63,752 nucleotides of DNA from Chloroflexota bacterium (lineage in GTDB: Bacteria; Chloroflexota; Dehalococcoidia; Tepidiformales; Tepidiformaceae), in assembly GCA_026710655.1 (NCBI GenBank), contig JAPOQN010000026.1, positions 1 to 63,752 on the forward strand, read 5' to 3'. Shown in pieces: positions 24,978 through 33,853 of this stretch (positions are counted from its first letter, which is position 1; the number at the start of each line of letters is the position of its first letter). The notes beneath the pieces are model-generated. The model saw only the letters and a program-made list of their open reading frames with translations, was not told the origin of the DNA and ran no database searches. A program made the translations under genes and the position numbers.

Positions 24978-25397
24978 TCAGGGTTGCCAGGGATTGATCA
25001 CGTCGATGCCGCATCCGCTGAAGTCGCTGACGTCTCGCGTCGCGACTGGCGCGCCTCGCGAACGGGCAATCGCCGCGATCTGGCAGTCCGCCTGGCTGAT
25101 GGGGTCACCCTCGGCTCGGCGTGCGGCCGCTATCGTGGCGTAGGCGAGGGCGGCATCGCTGTCGAAGGGCAGGATGCTGGCTGCGAAGTACTGCTGGAGC
25201 ATGCGCTCAGTGGCCATAGCCAGCCTGGTTCGGCGCTGACCCGCAGGCAGGATCTCGATGCCGTAGCGCAACTCAGCTTCGCTCACGGCGGTCAGGAACA
25301 GGTCTTCTTCGGGTTGACGGGCGAACCACCCAACCACGGTCAGGTCCGGAGCCGGACGCCTCAACTCGGAGACGACGTTTGTGTCGACGATGATCAC
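24978..25397 (-). CDS. PIN-domain toxin (VapC/FitB type)
   Basis: A 139-residue PIN endoribonuclease. It opens MIIVDTNVVSELRRP with the first acidic residue D5, has SEAELRYGIEILP as the conserved Glu segment, and the later acidic pair near SQADCQIAAIAR and ATRDVSDF. Length and residues resemble FitB, which degrades RNA or blocks growth when not bound by FitA. It follows its antitoxin gene by 9 bp. The reading frame is intact, in contrast to the broken toxins at 49664 and 63204. Confidence 0.88.
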   Translation of the reverse strand: MIIVDTNVVSELRRPAPDLTVVGWFARQPEEDLFLTAVSEAELRYGIEILPAGQRRTRLAMATERMLQQYFAASILPFDSDAALAYATIAAARRAEGDPISQADCQIAAIARSRGAPVATRDVSDFSGCGIDVINPWQP

Positions 25398-25406
25398 CGG
25401 TCAGCG

Positions 25407-25688
25407 TTAGTCGAACCGTGGCGGTTCGCGCACGGGGTCGCGGGGCGGCAGTTCCAGTTCGACGTCGCCGAATTCGGCGTGGATGGGGGCGAAGAGGGCC
25501 ATGATGCCGGCGGCAAGATCCGCGCCTGTCCTGGGGGGCTCCTCGGGCGGCACGGAGGGATCCTCGCCGAGGGCGTCGCCGAGAATCTCCCGCCCCTCCT
25601 GCTCCATCGACCTGCCGTTCTCGGCCGCGCGAATGCGCAGACGTCGCTTCAGTCCTTCGTCCAGGTTCCGCACAGTTATGCTTGCCAC
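25407..25688 (-). CDS. FitA-type ribbon-helix-helix antitoxin
   Basis: A 93-residue antitoxin. The N-terminal RHH segment is ASITVRNLDEGLKRRLRIRAAENGRSMEQEGREILGDAL, typical of FitA-like proteins that dimerise on DNA; the C-terminal part (Pro/Glu-rich) would wrap the toxin. GTG 25688 has a GGGAGG site 6 nt upstream and fits the family start. It precedes the PIN toxin gene in an operon. A 14-bp perfect inverted repeat lies upstream at 25731-25785. Confidence 0.85.
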   Translation of the reverse strand: MASITVRNLDEGLKRRLRIRAAENGRSMEQEGREILGDALGEDPSVPPEEPPRTGADLAAGIMALFAPIHAEFGDVELELPPRDPVREPPRFD

Positions 25689-25730
25689 GATTGGCCTCCC
25701 GATCGACACACCTGTTGCCTGCAACGCTAG

Positions 25731-25785
25731 CAGTGCATGCAGTGATTCGCAATCAACGCTCGCAGTGAAAGCACTGCATGCACTG
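25731..25785. promoter_or_regulatory. 14-bp inverted repeat operator of the FitAB-like operon
   Basis: CAGTGCATGCAGTG (25731-25744) and its exact reverse complement (25772-25785) are separated by 27 bp. Each arm contains the palindrome TGCATGCA. The region is between the antitoxin start and the end of the acyl-CoA synthetase gene, where the TA promoter must lie. FitA homologues bind long inverted repeats cooperatively, so this is very likely the autoregulatory operator. Confidence 0.75.
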
Positions 25786-25790
25786 TACTT

Positions 25791-27383
25791 CTAGTTGACC
25801 CGCCGGCCGCCGCTGGCGGCCCAGTACGGTTCGCGCAACTCGAACTTCTTGAGCTTGCCGGTGGCCGTGCGCGGGAGCTCGGTGACGAACTCGATCTGGC
25901 GGGGCACCTTGAAGTGCGCCATGTTCTCGCGGCAGAAGTCGACGATCTCGTCGGTGCTGGACTCCTCGCCCTGCTGGAGGACGATGACGGCGAGGGGCGT
26001 CTCGCCCCAGCGCTCGCTGGGGATACCCACGACGGCGGCCTCGAGCACCTTGGGGTGCCGGTAGAGCACGTCCTCGACCTCGATGGAGGAGATGTTCTCG
26101 CCGCCGGAGATGATGACGTCCTTGGCGCGGTCGACGATGTTGATGTACCCGTGCTCGTTCACGGTGGCGAGGTCGCCCGTATAGAAGTAGCCGTCGCGGA
26201 CGACCTTGGCGGTCTCCTCCGGCTGGTTCCAGTAGCCCTTGAAGACCATGTTGCCGCGGGCCGCGACCTCGCCGATGGCGGTGTCGTCCCAGGGGACGTC
26301 GCGGCCGCCTTCGCCGACGACGCGAAGCTGGACGCCGACGGAGGGGTGGCCGGCGCGGCCCTTGAGCCGGTAGAGCGCGTCCCCGTCGGTGTTCACGTGG
26401 GGCTTGGGCTCGGCCACGGTGAGGATGGGGGCGGTCTCGGTGAGGCCGTAGATCTGCATGAAGGTCCAGCCGCGCTCCTTCTCGAGGCGCTCGACGAATG
26501 TGATGGGGGGCGGGGCGCCGGCGCAGACGAAGCGGGGGCTGGTGGCGATCTCGTATTCGCCGGCGTCCTCGAAATCGAGGATGCGGGCGAGCACGGCGGG
26601 GGCCATGCAGGCGAAGGTGACGCCCTCGTCGCGCATGAGGCCGTAGAGCAGGTCGGGCTCGGGGGTGCGCACGATGACGTGCTTCGCGCCCATGGCGGTG
26701 AGGGCATAGACGCCGCCCCAGCCGTTGCAGTGGAACATCGGCAGGGTCCACATCTCCACGTCGTCGTGGCTGATGCCGAGGTGGGCGATGAAGTGGTAGG
26801 CATTCGCGTAGAAGTTGCGGTGGGTGAGCATCACGCCCTTGGGGCGGGCGGTCGTGCCGGAGGTGTAGTTGATGCTGACGAGGTCGTTCTCGTCGAGTCC
26901 CGGATCGGCGGGAACGGTCTCCGGCTGACCGGCGACCAGCTCCTCCCAGTCCCGCCAGCCGTCGGGGACGGGGGCGTCCCCGTAGCGGGCGACGATCCAG
27001 TGCTCAACATCGGGGAGGTCGGGGCGGATGGCGTCGAGCGCGGCGGTCAGGTCGGAGTCGGCGATGATGACCTTCGCCCCGGAGTGGGAGAAGGCGTACT
27101 GGAAGTCCTCGGAGACCAGGCGGTAGTTGAGGGGGACGAGGACGGCGCCGAGGAGGGAGGTGCCGTAGAAGGACTCGAGGAAGTGGTGACTGTTGGGACT
27201 GAGGATGCCGACGCGGTCGCCCTTGCCAACGCCCAGGCTCGCGAGGCCGTGGGCGAGCTTGTAGCAGCGCCTGGCGAACTCGGCGTAGGTGAAGCGCTTG
27301 TCGCCATCGACGACAGCCTCCTTGGGGCCGTAGAGGCTCTCCGCGCGGAAGAGGAAATCGTTGACGACCATGGGGACTTCCAT
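25791..27383 (-). CDS. Acyl-CoA synthetase (AMP-forming)
   Basis: A 530-residue ANL-superfamily ligase, activating a carboxylic acid to an acyl-CoA through an acyl-AMP. Motifs: the AMP-binding SINYTSGTTARPKGVMLTHRN, MQIYGLTETAP, GYFYTGDLATVNEHGYINIVDRAKDVI and the C-terminal lysine in PRTATGKLKK. It resembles medium- or long-chain fatty-acid ligases; the exact acid is not predictable. ATG 27383 has GGAGA 8 nt upstream and fits the homology. It is divergent from the P450 gene, so both may act on the same lipid substrate. Confidence 0.9.
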   Translation of the reverse strand: MEVPMVVNDFLFRAESLYGPKEAVVDGDKRFTYAEFARRCYKLAHGLASLGVGKGDRVGILSPNSHHFLESFYGTSLLGAVLVPLNYRLVSEDFQYAFSHSGAKVIIADSDLTAALDAIRPDLPDVEHWIVARYGDAPVPDGWRDWEELVAGQPETVPADPGLDENDLVSINYTSGTTARPKGVMLTHRNFYANAYHFIAHLGISHDDVEMWTLPMFHCNGWGGVYALTAMGAKHVIVRTPEPDLLYGLMRDEGVTFACMAPAVLARILDFEDAGEYEIATSPRFVCAGAPPPITFVERLEKERGWTFMQIYGLTETAPILTVAEPKPHVNTDGDALYRLKGRAGHPSVGVQLRVVGEGGRDVPWDDTAIGEVAARGNMVFKGYWNQPEETAKVVRDGYFYTGDLATVNEHGYINIVDRAKDVIISGGENISSIEVEDVLYRHPKVLEAAVVGIPSERWGETPLAVIVLQQGEESSTDEIVDFCRENMAHFKVPRQIEFVTELPRTATGKLKKFELREPYWAASGGRRVN

Positions 27384-27504
27384 GCCGCTTCTCCGGGGCC
27401 CAGACGGGCGTGGCGAGATGCTACCCGCCCGCCCCCGAGGGCGAAACAGGAAGGACGCCGAGGTCCGGTAGACTCCAGCCCCGAAACGCCCCTGGAGAGA
27501 GTCG

Positions 27505-28689
27505 ATGACCGCACCGACCGCGACCGCCACCACGCTGATGACACCCGAGTGCAACGCCGACCCATATCCCGAGTACGACCGGCTGCGCGCGCAGTCGCCG
27601 ATCTTCTTCGGGCAGGAAGCGGGCTCTTCGGCCGGGGGGTTGTGGGCTCTGCTGCGGTACGAAGACGTGTACGGCGCACTGGCCGACCACGAGACGTTTT
27701 CGTCGCAGTCGACCGGGGGGCAGTCCAGTAACAGCTCGATGCGGCTGGTGCTGCTGAACGACGACCCACCGCGTCACACGCGCTTCCGCAAGCTGGTCAA
27801 CAAGGCCTTCACGCCGCGCCGCATCCGGGAGCTGGAGCCCTGGCTGCAGTCGGTCGTGAACGAGCTCCTGGAGGGAGCGCCCGCAGGCGAGCTGGAGGTG
27901 GTCCAGAACTACACGATGCCGCTGCCGGTGATGGCCATCGCGGAACTGCTGGGCATCCCGCGGGAGGAGTACCAGACGTTCAAGAAGTGGACGGACGACG
28001 CGCTGGGCGTCCACCCACGGTCGAGGGAGGAACGGCAGCAATCGACGCAGGAGATGATGGCCTACTTCGGGCAGATGGCGGCGGCACGCCGGCAGCACGG
28101 GGCGGAGGATCTGATCACGGCGCTGGTGGAAGCGGAGATCGAGGGGGAGGCGCTGGAGGACTGGGAAGTGCTCGGCTTCTGCATGCTGCTCCTGATCGCG
28201 GGGAACGAAACGACGACGAACCTGATGGGCAACATGATCGCCTTCCTCTCGCAGCGCCCGGATCTGTGGGCGCAGCTGCGGGAGGACCGCTCGCTGATAC
28301 CACAGCTGATCGAGGAGATGCTGCGCTACGAGAGTCCCGTGCAGGTGCTCTTCCGGCGGACAACCCGGGATGTGGAGCTGAACGGTGTGACGATCCCGGC
28401 GGACCAGCGGGTGGGCGTCTTCTACGGCGCGGCCAACCGCGACCCGGAGGAGTGGGACGAGCCGGACGAGTTCGTGCTGGAACGGGACCTGCACGCGCAC
28501 GTGGGCTTCGGGCACGGGACGCACTACTGCCTGGGCTCGCCGCTGGCGCGGGCGGAGGCGCGAATCACGCTGAACACATGGCTCGACCGTTTCGCCGCGA
28601 TCGAGCCAGCGGCGGCGCCCGTGCGGCAGACGGGCACGGGCGTCGTGCTGGGCTACACCTCCCTGCCAGTCGCACTGACCGGAGCCTGA
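27505..28689 (+). CDS. Cytochrome P450
   Basis: A 394-residue soluble bacterial P450. It has the I-helix oxygen-activation motif AGNETTT, the K-helix ExxR in EEMLRYESP, and the haem ligand C342 in GFGHGTHYCLG. The N-terminus (NADPYPEYDRLRAQSP) matches class I P450s that need ferredoxin and ferredoxin reductase, neither of which is in the window. Its substrate is unknown; the divergent acyl-CoA synthetase hints at lipid or terpenoid acids. TAGACT lies about 30 nt upstream, and a GGAGAGA site precedes ATG 27505. Confidence 0.92.
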   Translation: MTAPTATATTLMTPECNADPYPEYDRLRAQSPIFFGQEAGSSAGGLWALLRYEDVYGALADHETFSSQSTGGQSSNSSMRLVLLNDDPPRHTRFRKLVNKAFTPRRIRELEPWLQSVVNELLEGAPAGELEVVQNYTMPLPVMAIAELLGIPREEYQTFKKWTDDALGVHPRSREERQQSTQEMMAYFGQMAAARRQHGAEDLITALVEAEIEGEALEDWEVLGFCMLLLIAGNETTTNLMGNMIAFLSQRPDLWAQLREDRSLIPQLIEEMLRYESPVQVLFRRTTRDVELNGVTIPADQRVGVFYGAANRDPEEWDEPDEFVLERDLHAHVGFGHGTHYCLGSPLARAEARITLNTWLDRFAAIEPAAAPVRQTGTGVVLGYTSLPVALTGA

Positions 28690-28734
28690 CCCGCCGGCGC
28701 AGACCCGATCCTTGCGAGCGGCTAGGATAGAGTC

Positions 28735-29658
28735 GTGCCCCTCATCGAAACGCATGCCCTGACGAAGCAATACCCCCGCGTGCTGGCGCTGGACGCGCTC
28801 GACATCCATGTGGAGCCGGGCGTGATCGGGCTGGTGGGGGCGAACGGGGCGGGCAAGAGCACGCTCATCAAGATCCTGTTGGGGCTGCTGCCCGCAACGC
28901 GCGGCGCCGCCCACGTGCTGGGCATGGACGTGAACACGCAGGGACGCGAGATCCGAAGCATCGTGGGCTACATGCCGGAGCACGACTGCCTGCCGCCCGA
29001 TCTCTCGGCGACGGAGTTCGTGACCCACCTGGCGGAGGTGAGCGGTCTGCCCCGCACCGCCGCCCGCGAACGGACGGCGGAGACGCTCCGCCACGTGGGC
29101 CTGTTCGAGGAGCGCTACCGGGAGATGGGTGGGTACTCGACGGGCATGAAGCAGCGCGTGAAGCTCGCGCAGGCGCTCGTCCACGACCCACGCCTGATCT
29201 TCCTGGACGAGCCTACCAACGGCCTCGACCCGGCGGGTCGCGAGGAGATGCTGGACCTGGTACGGCGCACGGGCCGCGAGTTCGGGATCGCCGTGCTGAT
29301 GTCGTCGCACCTGCTGGGGGAGATCGAGCGGGTGTGCGACTGGCTGGTCGTGATCGACGGGGGGCGGCTGGTGCGGTCGGGGGCGGTGGCGGAGTTCACG
29401 GCGGGGCTGGGGTCGCTGGAGGTGGAAATCGAGGGGGACGCGGGGGCGCTGGCGGACGCACTCACGGAACGCGGCTTCGAGGCTCGCGGGGAGGGCTTCA
29501 TCGCGCATGTGGCCCTGAACGGCGTGGACCCGTACGACGCGATCCGGGACTGCATCGTCGAGATGGAGATGGGGCTGGTTCGGCTGGAGCAGCGGCGGCA
29601 GTCGCTGGAGGACATCTTCCGGCCGGAGGAGCCCGAGGCGGTGGCGGAGCGTGTCTGA
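28735..29658 (+). CDS. ABC transporter ATP-binding protein (exporter unit 1)
   Basis: A 307-residue ATPase. Walker A is GANGAGKST (near residue 40), the signature is YSTGMKQRVKLA, Walker B is LIFLDEPTNGLDP, and the H-loop SSHLLGEIERV follows. The C-terminal 80 residues are a ferredoxin-like extension common in ABC-2 exporters. TAGGAT ends 6 nt before GTG 28735, so the four-gene operon probably begins with a leaderless message. It overlaps the permease gene by 8 bp. Confidence 0.9.
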   Translation: MPLIETHALTKQYPRVLALDALDIHVEPGVIGLVGANGAGKSTLIKILLGLLPATRGAAHVLGMDVNTQGREIRSIVGYMPEHDCLPPDLSATEFVTHLAEVSGLPRTAARERTAETLRHVGLFEERYREMGGYSTGMKQRVKLAQALVHDPRLIFLDEPTNGLDPAGREEMLDLVRRTGREFGIAVLMSSHLLGEIERVCDWLVVIDGGRLVRSGAVAEFTAGLGSLEVEIEGDAGALADALTERGFEARGEGFIAHVALNGVDPYDAIRDCIVEMEMGLVRLEQRRQSLEDIFRPEEPEAVAERV

Positions 29659-30556
29659 GCGCGCGACGGGGAGCATCTACGACCTCGGCTATCGCCGCTA
29701 CGAGGGGCTGCGGCTGGGGCGGCGGGAGGCGACCCTCTCCCTGTACGTGCACGGTCTGCGGGCGGCGTTCGGACTGGGGCGGCGGACGCGCAGCAAGATG
29801 TTTCCGATGGGGCTCGGGCTGGTGGCGGCGCTGCCGGCTATCGGGTACCTGATGGCGGCGGCCTTTATCGATATCGACATCTCCGATGCCATCCGGGCGG
29901 AGGACTACTTCAGCTCGGTCTTCTTCTTCCCGCCGGCCGCGCTGATGTTGTTCCTGGCGGCGGTGGCGCCAGAGCTGCTGGGGCGGGACCAGCGGTACGC
30001 GACCCTGCCGCTCTACTTCTCACGCGCGTTGAGCCGGCGCGAGTACGCGCTGGCGCGGTATGCGGCGATGGCGACCGCGCTGCTCGCCCTGACCCTCGGA
30101 CCGCAGGCCCTGCTGTTCCTGGGGAACGCACTGGTGGTCGACAGTTTCGGCGGGTACTTCAAGGACGAGTGGCGGCAGGTCGGACCGATCATCGGGAGCA
30201 GCATTCTCATCTCGCTCTTCTTCGCCGCCATCGGGATGTTGATCTCGGCACAGAGCCCGCGACGCGCCTTCGCCACGGTCGGCGTAATCGCGCCGTTCAT
30301 CTTCCTGCCCATCATCTCCGGGATCCTCGTGAACACGCTGGACAACTTCATCGGCCGGCTGGGCGTGTTCCTGAACCCCTTCTTCGTCATCGACGGCTTC
30401 ACCTACTGGTTCTTCGATGCCGCTCCTGACTTCGGCGATGGGCACCCGCTCATCCAGGCGGACTTCGCGGGCGGCTGGTATTTCTTCTTCGCGCTGGTGG
30501 TCACGGCCCTGGGGGTCGCGCTGCTGTTGCGGCATTACGGACGGAGGAGCCTGTGA
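29651..30556 (+). CDS. ABC-2 type permease (exporter unit 1)
   Basis: A 301-residue membrane protein with about six hydrophobic helices. It begins with a charged segment IYDLGYRRYEGLRLGRREA, a motif seen in ABC-2 permeases paired with such ATPases, then a long periplasmic loop and clustered helices near residues 55-75, 95-115, 140-165, 180-200, 215-240 and 275-295. GTG 29651 lies inside the end of the ATPase gene. The substrate is unknown. Confidence 0.85.
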   Translation: MSERATGSIYDLGYRRYEGLRLGRREATLSLYVHGLRAAFGLGRRTRSKMFPMGLGLVAALPAIGYLMAAAFIDIDISDAIRAEDYFSSVFFFPPAALMLFLAAVAPELLGRDQRYATLPLYFSRALSRREYALARYAAMATALLALTLGPQALLFLGNALVVDSFGGYFKDEWRQVGPIIGSSILISLFFAAIGMLISAQSPRRAFATVGVIAPFIFLPIISGILVNTLDNFIGRLGVFLNPFFVIDGFTYWFFDAAPDFGDGHPLIQADFAGGWYFFFALVVTALGVALLLRHYGRRSL

Positions 30557-31491
30557 GCACGGCGGAGGGGACGGCGCCCGAAGCGGCGGTGGAGGTGCTC
30601 GACGTCTCGCGCTGGTACGGGAACGTGGTGGCGGTGAACGGCATCTCCTTTGCGCTCGAGCCGGGCGTGACGGGGCTGCTGGGGCCGAACGGGGCGGGAA
30701 AGACGACCCTGCTGAACATGATCGCGGGGTTCCTGAAGCCGTCGGCGGGGGAGGTGCGGGTACTGGGGGAGACAGCCTTCGGCACACCCGAGATCTACGA
30801 ACGGGTCGCGCTCGTGCCCGAACGCGAGGCGGTTTACGACTTCCTCACGGGCTACCAGTTCGTGCGGTTGAGCGCCCGGATGCACGAACTGCCCGACCCC
30901 GAGGCCGCAACCATCGAGGCGCTTCGCAGGGTCGAGATGACCTCCGCCGCCGACCGCGCAACGGGGGGGTACTCGAAGGGGATGAAGCAGCGGGTCAAGA
31001 TTGCTGCCGCGCTCGTCCACGACCCCGAGGTGCTACTGCTGGACGAGCCCTTCAACGGGATGGATCCGCGGCAGCGGCTGCAGATGATGTCCCTCCTGGG
31101 CCGCATGGCCGAGGAGGGGCGCACGATCCTGTTCTCCTCCCACATCCTGGAGGAGGTGGAGCGGCTGGGGGAAAACGTACTGGTGGTGGTTGCGGGGCGG
31201 CTGGCCGCCTCGGGAGACTTCCGCGCCATCCGCAAGCTGATGACAGACCGGCCACACACCTTCACGATTCGGTCGAGCGACAACCGGGAACTGGCGAAGG
31301 CGCTCATGGCCGAGGAGAGCGTGTTCGGCGTCGAGCTCAACGACGGCACCGTCGTGGTGCGCGCGAACGAGCTCGGGGCGTTCGCCTCGGCGGCGCCGCG
31401 GGCGGCGCAAACGGCAGGCGCGTCGCTGTTCGAGGTGCGCCCCGAGGACGAGTCGCTCGAAAGCGTCTTCGAGTACCTGGTGACACGATGA
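30553..31491 (+). CDS. ABC transporter ATP-binding protein (exporter unit 2)
   Basis: A 312-residue ATPase, paralogous to the first: Walker A GPNGAGKTT, signature YSKGMKQRVKIA, Walker B VLLLDEPFNGMDP and SSHILEEVERL. Its C-terminal extension differs in sequence from that of unit 1. It starts at GTG 30553, overlapping the preceding stop by 4 bp. Two ATPase genes with two permease genes imply either a heteromeric exporter or two exporters expressed together. Confidence 0.9.
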   Translation: MSTAEGTAPEAAVEVLDVSRWYGNVVAVNGISFALEPGVTGLLGPNGAGKTTLLNMIAGFLKPSAGEVRVLGETAFGTPEIYERVALVPEREAVYDFLTGYQFVRLSARMHELPDPEAATIEALRRVEMTSAADRATGGYSKGMKQRVKIAAALVHDPEVLLLDEPFNGMDPRQRLQMMSLLGRMAEEGRTILFSSHILEEVERLGENVLVVVAGRLAASGDFRAIRKLMTDRPHTFTIRSSDNRELAKALMAEESVFGVELNDGTVVVRANELGAFASAAPRAAQTAGASLFEVRPEDESLESVFEYLVTR

Positions 31492-32225
31492 CCGTCCTCG
31501 TCCTGACGCTGACACTGCGGCAGTTGCTGGGGCAAAAGCGCACGCTGGTGCTGGCGGGCCTGGGGCTGCTTCCCCTCGTGGCCGCGATCATCTTCCGGGC
31601 GGGAGACGCTGGGGAAGAGGCCGCGGAATTCACGGCGCAATTCCTCCTGAACGGGCTCATCGTGAACGCCCTGCTGCCGCTGACGGCGCTGCTCCTCGCG
31701 ACGGCGGCACTGGGCAGCGAGGTCGAGGACGGCACCATTGTCTACCTGCTCTCGAAGCCGGTGGAGCGCTGGCGGATCGTGGCAGGGAAGCTGCTGGCAG
31801 CGTGGGGGGCGACCGCCGTCATCGTGCTGGCGAGCGCGGTGGTGAGCGGGGTGGTGGCCCTGGCGGGCGAAGGCGACTGGCGCATCCTGGGCGGCTTCCT
31901 GGTTGCGCTGGCGGTCGGCTCGATGGCCTACTCGTCGCTGTTCGTGCTGCTGAGCCTGGTCACCTCGCGAGCGCTGTTCGTGGGGCTGGCGTACGCCTTC
32001 ATCTGGGAAGCCGTCATCACGAACTTCGCCCCGGGCGTGCAGCGCTTCAGCATCCGCGAGTTCACCGCCTCGATCGCCGAAGCCGCCGGGGACCCGAGCC
32101 CCTGGGTGTTCGACGCCGACCTCGGCACGACCTACTCGGTCATCCTCATCATCGTTGTGACAACGGCGGCGGCGGGGCTGGCGGCGTGGCGGCTATCGCG
32201 ATTCGAGTTGGGCGAGGCGCCGTAG
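31488..32225 (+). CDS. ABC-2 type permease (exporter unit 2)
   Basis: A 245-residue membrane protein with about six hydrophobic helices. The segment GSEVEDGTIVYLLSKPVERWRIVAGKLLAAW near residue 80 is the coupling-helix region of ABC-2 permeases. ATG 31488 overlaps the upstream stop as ATGA. It ends 13 bp from the convergent PAC2 gene. Confidence 0.85.
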   Translation: MTVLVLTLTLRQLLGQKRTLVLAGLGLLPLVAAIIFRAGDAGEEAAEFTAQFLLNGLIVNALLPLTALLLATAALGSEVEDGTIVYLLSKPVERWRIVAGKLLAAWGATAVIVLASAVVSGVVALAGEGDWRILGGFLVALAVGSMAYSSLFVLLSLVTSRALFVGLAYAFIWEAVITNFAPGVQRFSIREFTASIAEAAGDPSPWVFDADLGTTYSVILIIVVTTAAAGLAAWRLSRFELGEAP

Positions 32226-32238
32226 AAAAGCCTCAGGC

Positions 32239-33105
32239 TCAGGAACCGTCGCCGCGGAGCAGGTCCTCGACATCGCGCAGGACATCGTCGGCGGAAAGCT
32301 CCGAGTCGGGCTGGACGAGGGGCGGGTCGCCTTCCTGGTACTGCTCCTCAAGGGCGCGCACGTACTGAACGATCTGGTCGTCGCCGCTGGACGCTTCTTC
32401 GACTCGCTCAAGGAAGGCGACGCTCTCACGTTCGAGCTCGCCGAGGGGCGGGAGGAAGCCGAGCATCGGCTCAAGGGCGCGCAGGAGTGCGAGGGTGGCA
32501 GGCGGGTTCTCGTCGACGCTGAGGTAGTGGGGCACGGAGGCGGCGACACTGACCAGGGGCAGGCCGTGCTTGCGCATGGCGTCGTGGAGGACGCCGATGA
32601 TGCCGGTGGGACCCTGGTAGCGAGAGGGCTCGAGGCCGAAGCGGCGCGCCAGGGTGGCGTCGGCGGCGGAGCCGCTGACGGGGATGGGGCGCGTGTGGGG
32701 GGTGGCGGCGGGGCGCGCCACGAGCGTGCACACGAGGGACGGATCGAGGGCGGCGATAGCGCTGGCGAAGCGCGAGGCGAAGGGCTCCCAGCGCAGGTTG
32801 GGCTCGGTACCGGTAATGGCGATCAGATCGTGCGGCGTGTCGGCCAGGCGGGCGGCCCAGGCCTCGTTCGTGGGCCAGGTGATCTCGCGCAAGCCGCCCT
32901 CAACGAGGCGAACCTCGGGGCGCGTCTCCGTAAAGACGAAGTACTCCTCCGGGTCGACGTTGATGAAGCGCTCCGCGCTCAAGGTGTCGATCAGGTGGCG
33001 CGCGGCGTCGGTGGTGACGGTGCCGGTATCGCTCCAGCCGGTAAACGACACCACGACCACGGGGGAGCGCAGCCCTTCGACCGGCGAGACCTCGAAACCG
33101 TCCAC
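32239..33105 (-). CDS. PAC2 family protein
   Basis: A 288-residue protein of the PAC2 (proteasome assembly chaperone 2) superfamily, common in actinobacteria and Chloroflexota but of unknown function there. Typical segments are VVVSFTGWSDTGTVTTDAARHLID, then LIAITGTEPNLRWEPFA and a GPTGIIGVLHDAMRKHGLPLVSVAASVPHYLS core. A helical acidic tail of about 60 residues follows. TACGAT ends 6 nt before GTG 33105 with no SD, consistent with a leaderless message. No proteasome gene is visible nearby. Confidence 0.85.
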   Translation of the reverse strand: MDGFEVSPVEGLRSPVVVVSFTGWSDTGTVTTDAARHLIDTLSAERFINVDPEEYFVFTETRPEVRLVEGGLREITWPTNEAWAARLADTPHDLIAITGTEPNLRWEPFASRFASAIAALDPSLVCTLVARPAATPHTRPIPVSGSAADATLARRFGLEPSRYQGPTGIIGVLHDAMRKHGLPLVSVAASVPHYLSVDENPPATLALLRALEPMLGFLPPLGELERESVAFLERVEEASSGDDQIVQYVRALEEQYQEGDPPLVQPDSELSADDVLRDVEDLLRGDGS

Positions 33106-33178
33106 GGACCTATCGTAGCGGGTGGGGTTGTTAGGGGGTGGGGGCCGAGCAGGCGGCCAGGTGCCTTGGTGGAATTCG

Positions 33179-33211
33179 TACGCTAAAGTAATGCAATCAG
33201 AAGAAAAGTAA
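33179..33211 (+). promoter_or_regulatory. Promoter and 6-codon upstream ORF of the AbrB antitoxin
   Basis: TACGCT (33179-33184) is followed after 6 nt by ATG 33191, opening a 6-codon ORF (MQSEEK) that ends in TAA at 33209. The antitoxin ATG lies 10 nt further, and the stop region itself forms the SD-like AAGGCGG. A leaderless micro-ORF feeding the downstream SD is suggested; this is inferred. Confidence 0.4.
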
Positions 33212-33221
33212 GGCGGACCCC

Positions 33222-33455
33222 ATGCTTGAGTCGGGGATTACGGCGAAGGGGCAGACCACGCTGCCCAAGGCGGTTCGGGAGGCCCTCTCGGTGCGAGCCG
33301 GGGACCGAGTGCGGTACGTCATCCAGGACGGGGATGTTCGGATCCTCAAGGTTGGGCCGGTCGGGCGTTTGTTTGGGATGCTCAAGTACGACGGTCCCCC
33401 GGTGACACTGGAGGAGATGGACCAGGCAATCGCCGAAGGCGCGAGTGACGCGTGA
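33222..33455 (+). CDS. AbrB/MazE-type antitoxin
   Basis: A 77-residue antitoxin with a swapped-hairpin AbrB DNA-binding fold: SGITAKGQTTLPKAVREALSVRAGDRVRYVIQDGDVRIL, then a toxin-binding C-terminal helix. It is followed at a 4-bp overlap by a PIN toxin gene. It has an SD-like AAGGCGG site 6 nt upstream of ATG 33222. Expected role: neutralise the toxin and repress the operon. Confidence 0.87.
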   Translation: MLESGITAKGQTTLPKAVREALSVRAGDRVRYVIQDGDVRILKVGPVGRLFGMLKYDGPPVTLEEMDQAIAEGASDA

Positions 33456-33853
33456 TCGCGATCGATACGAACGTCCTGGTGCGCTTTCTGGTTAGGGACG
33501 ATGCCGAGCAGGCGGAAGCGGTGAGTGCCCTCCTGGATGGTCTGACGCCGGAGCAACCCGGCTACATCTGTCGAGAGGTTGTGATCGAGGTTCCCTGGGT
33601 TCTGGAGCGTTCCTACCAATTCCCGCGCGGAGAGATAGCCGAGGCTCTTCTGGCGCTCCTTGCCAGCGATGACCTCGTGTTTGAGGCTGCGGATGACGTC
33701 GCACGTGTTGCCTCTCAGTACGACCAGGGCGGACCCGGGTTCTCGGACCGGATGATCCTGGCCGCTGCCGTGCGGGCTGGAGCCGCGCCCCTCCATACAT
33801 TCGACCGCCGTCTGGCCCGGGAGCCGGGGGCAGAGTTGGTGGGAGCAGGTTAG
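33452..33853 (+). CDS. PIN-domain toxin (VapC type)
   Basis: A 133-residue PIN nuclease paired with the AbrB antitoxin. It begins MIAIDTNVLVRFLVRDD (D5 region), has the Glu segment EVVIEVPWVLERSY, and later FSDRMILAAAVRAG and HTFDRRLAREPGAE. All key acidic positions appear intact, so it should be an active endoribonuclease. GTG 33452 overlaps the antitoxin stop as GTGA. Its stop overlaps that of the convergent XdhC gene by 4 bp. Confidence 0.87.
   Translation: MIAIDTNVLVRFLVRDDAEQAEAVSALLDGLTPEQPGYICREVVIEVPWVLERSYQFPRGEIAEALLALLASDDLVFEAADDVARVASQYDQGGPGFSDRMILAAAVRAGAAPLHTFDRRLAREPGAELVGAG

Noticed and set aside
27384..27504. Leaderless start for the acyl-CoA synthetase
   Set aside because: A TAGCAT hexamer is present but 6 nt later there is ACG, not a start codon; the gene has an SD-type start instead.
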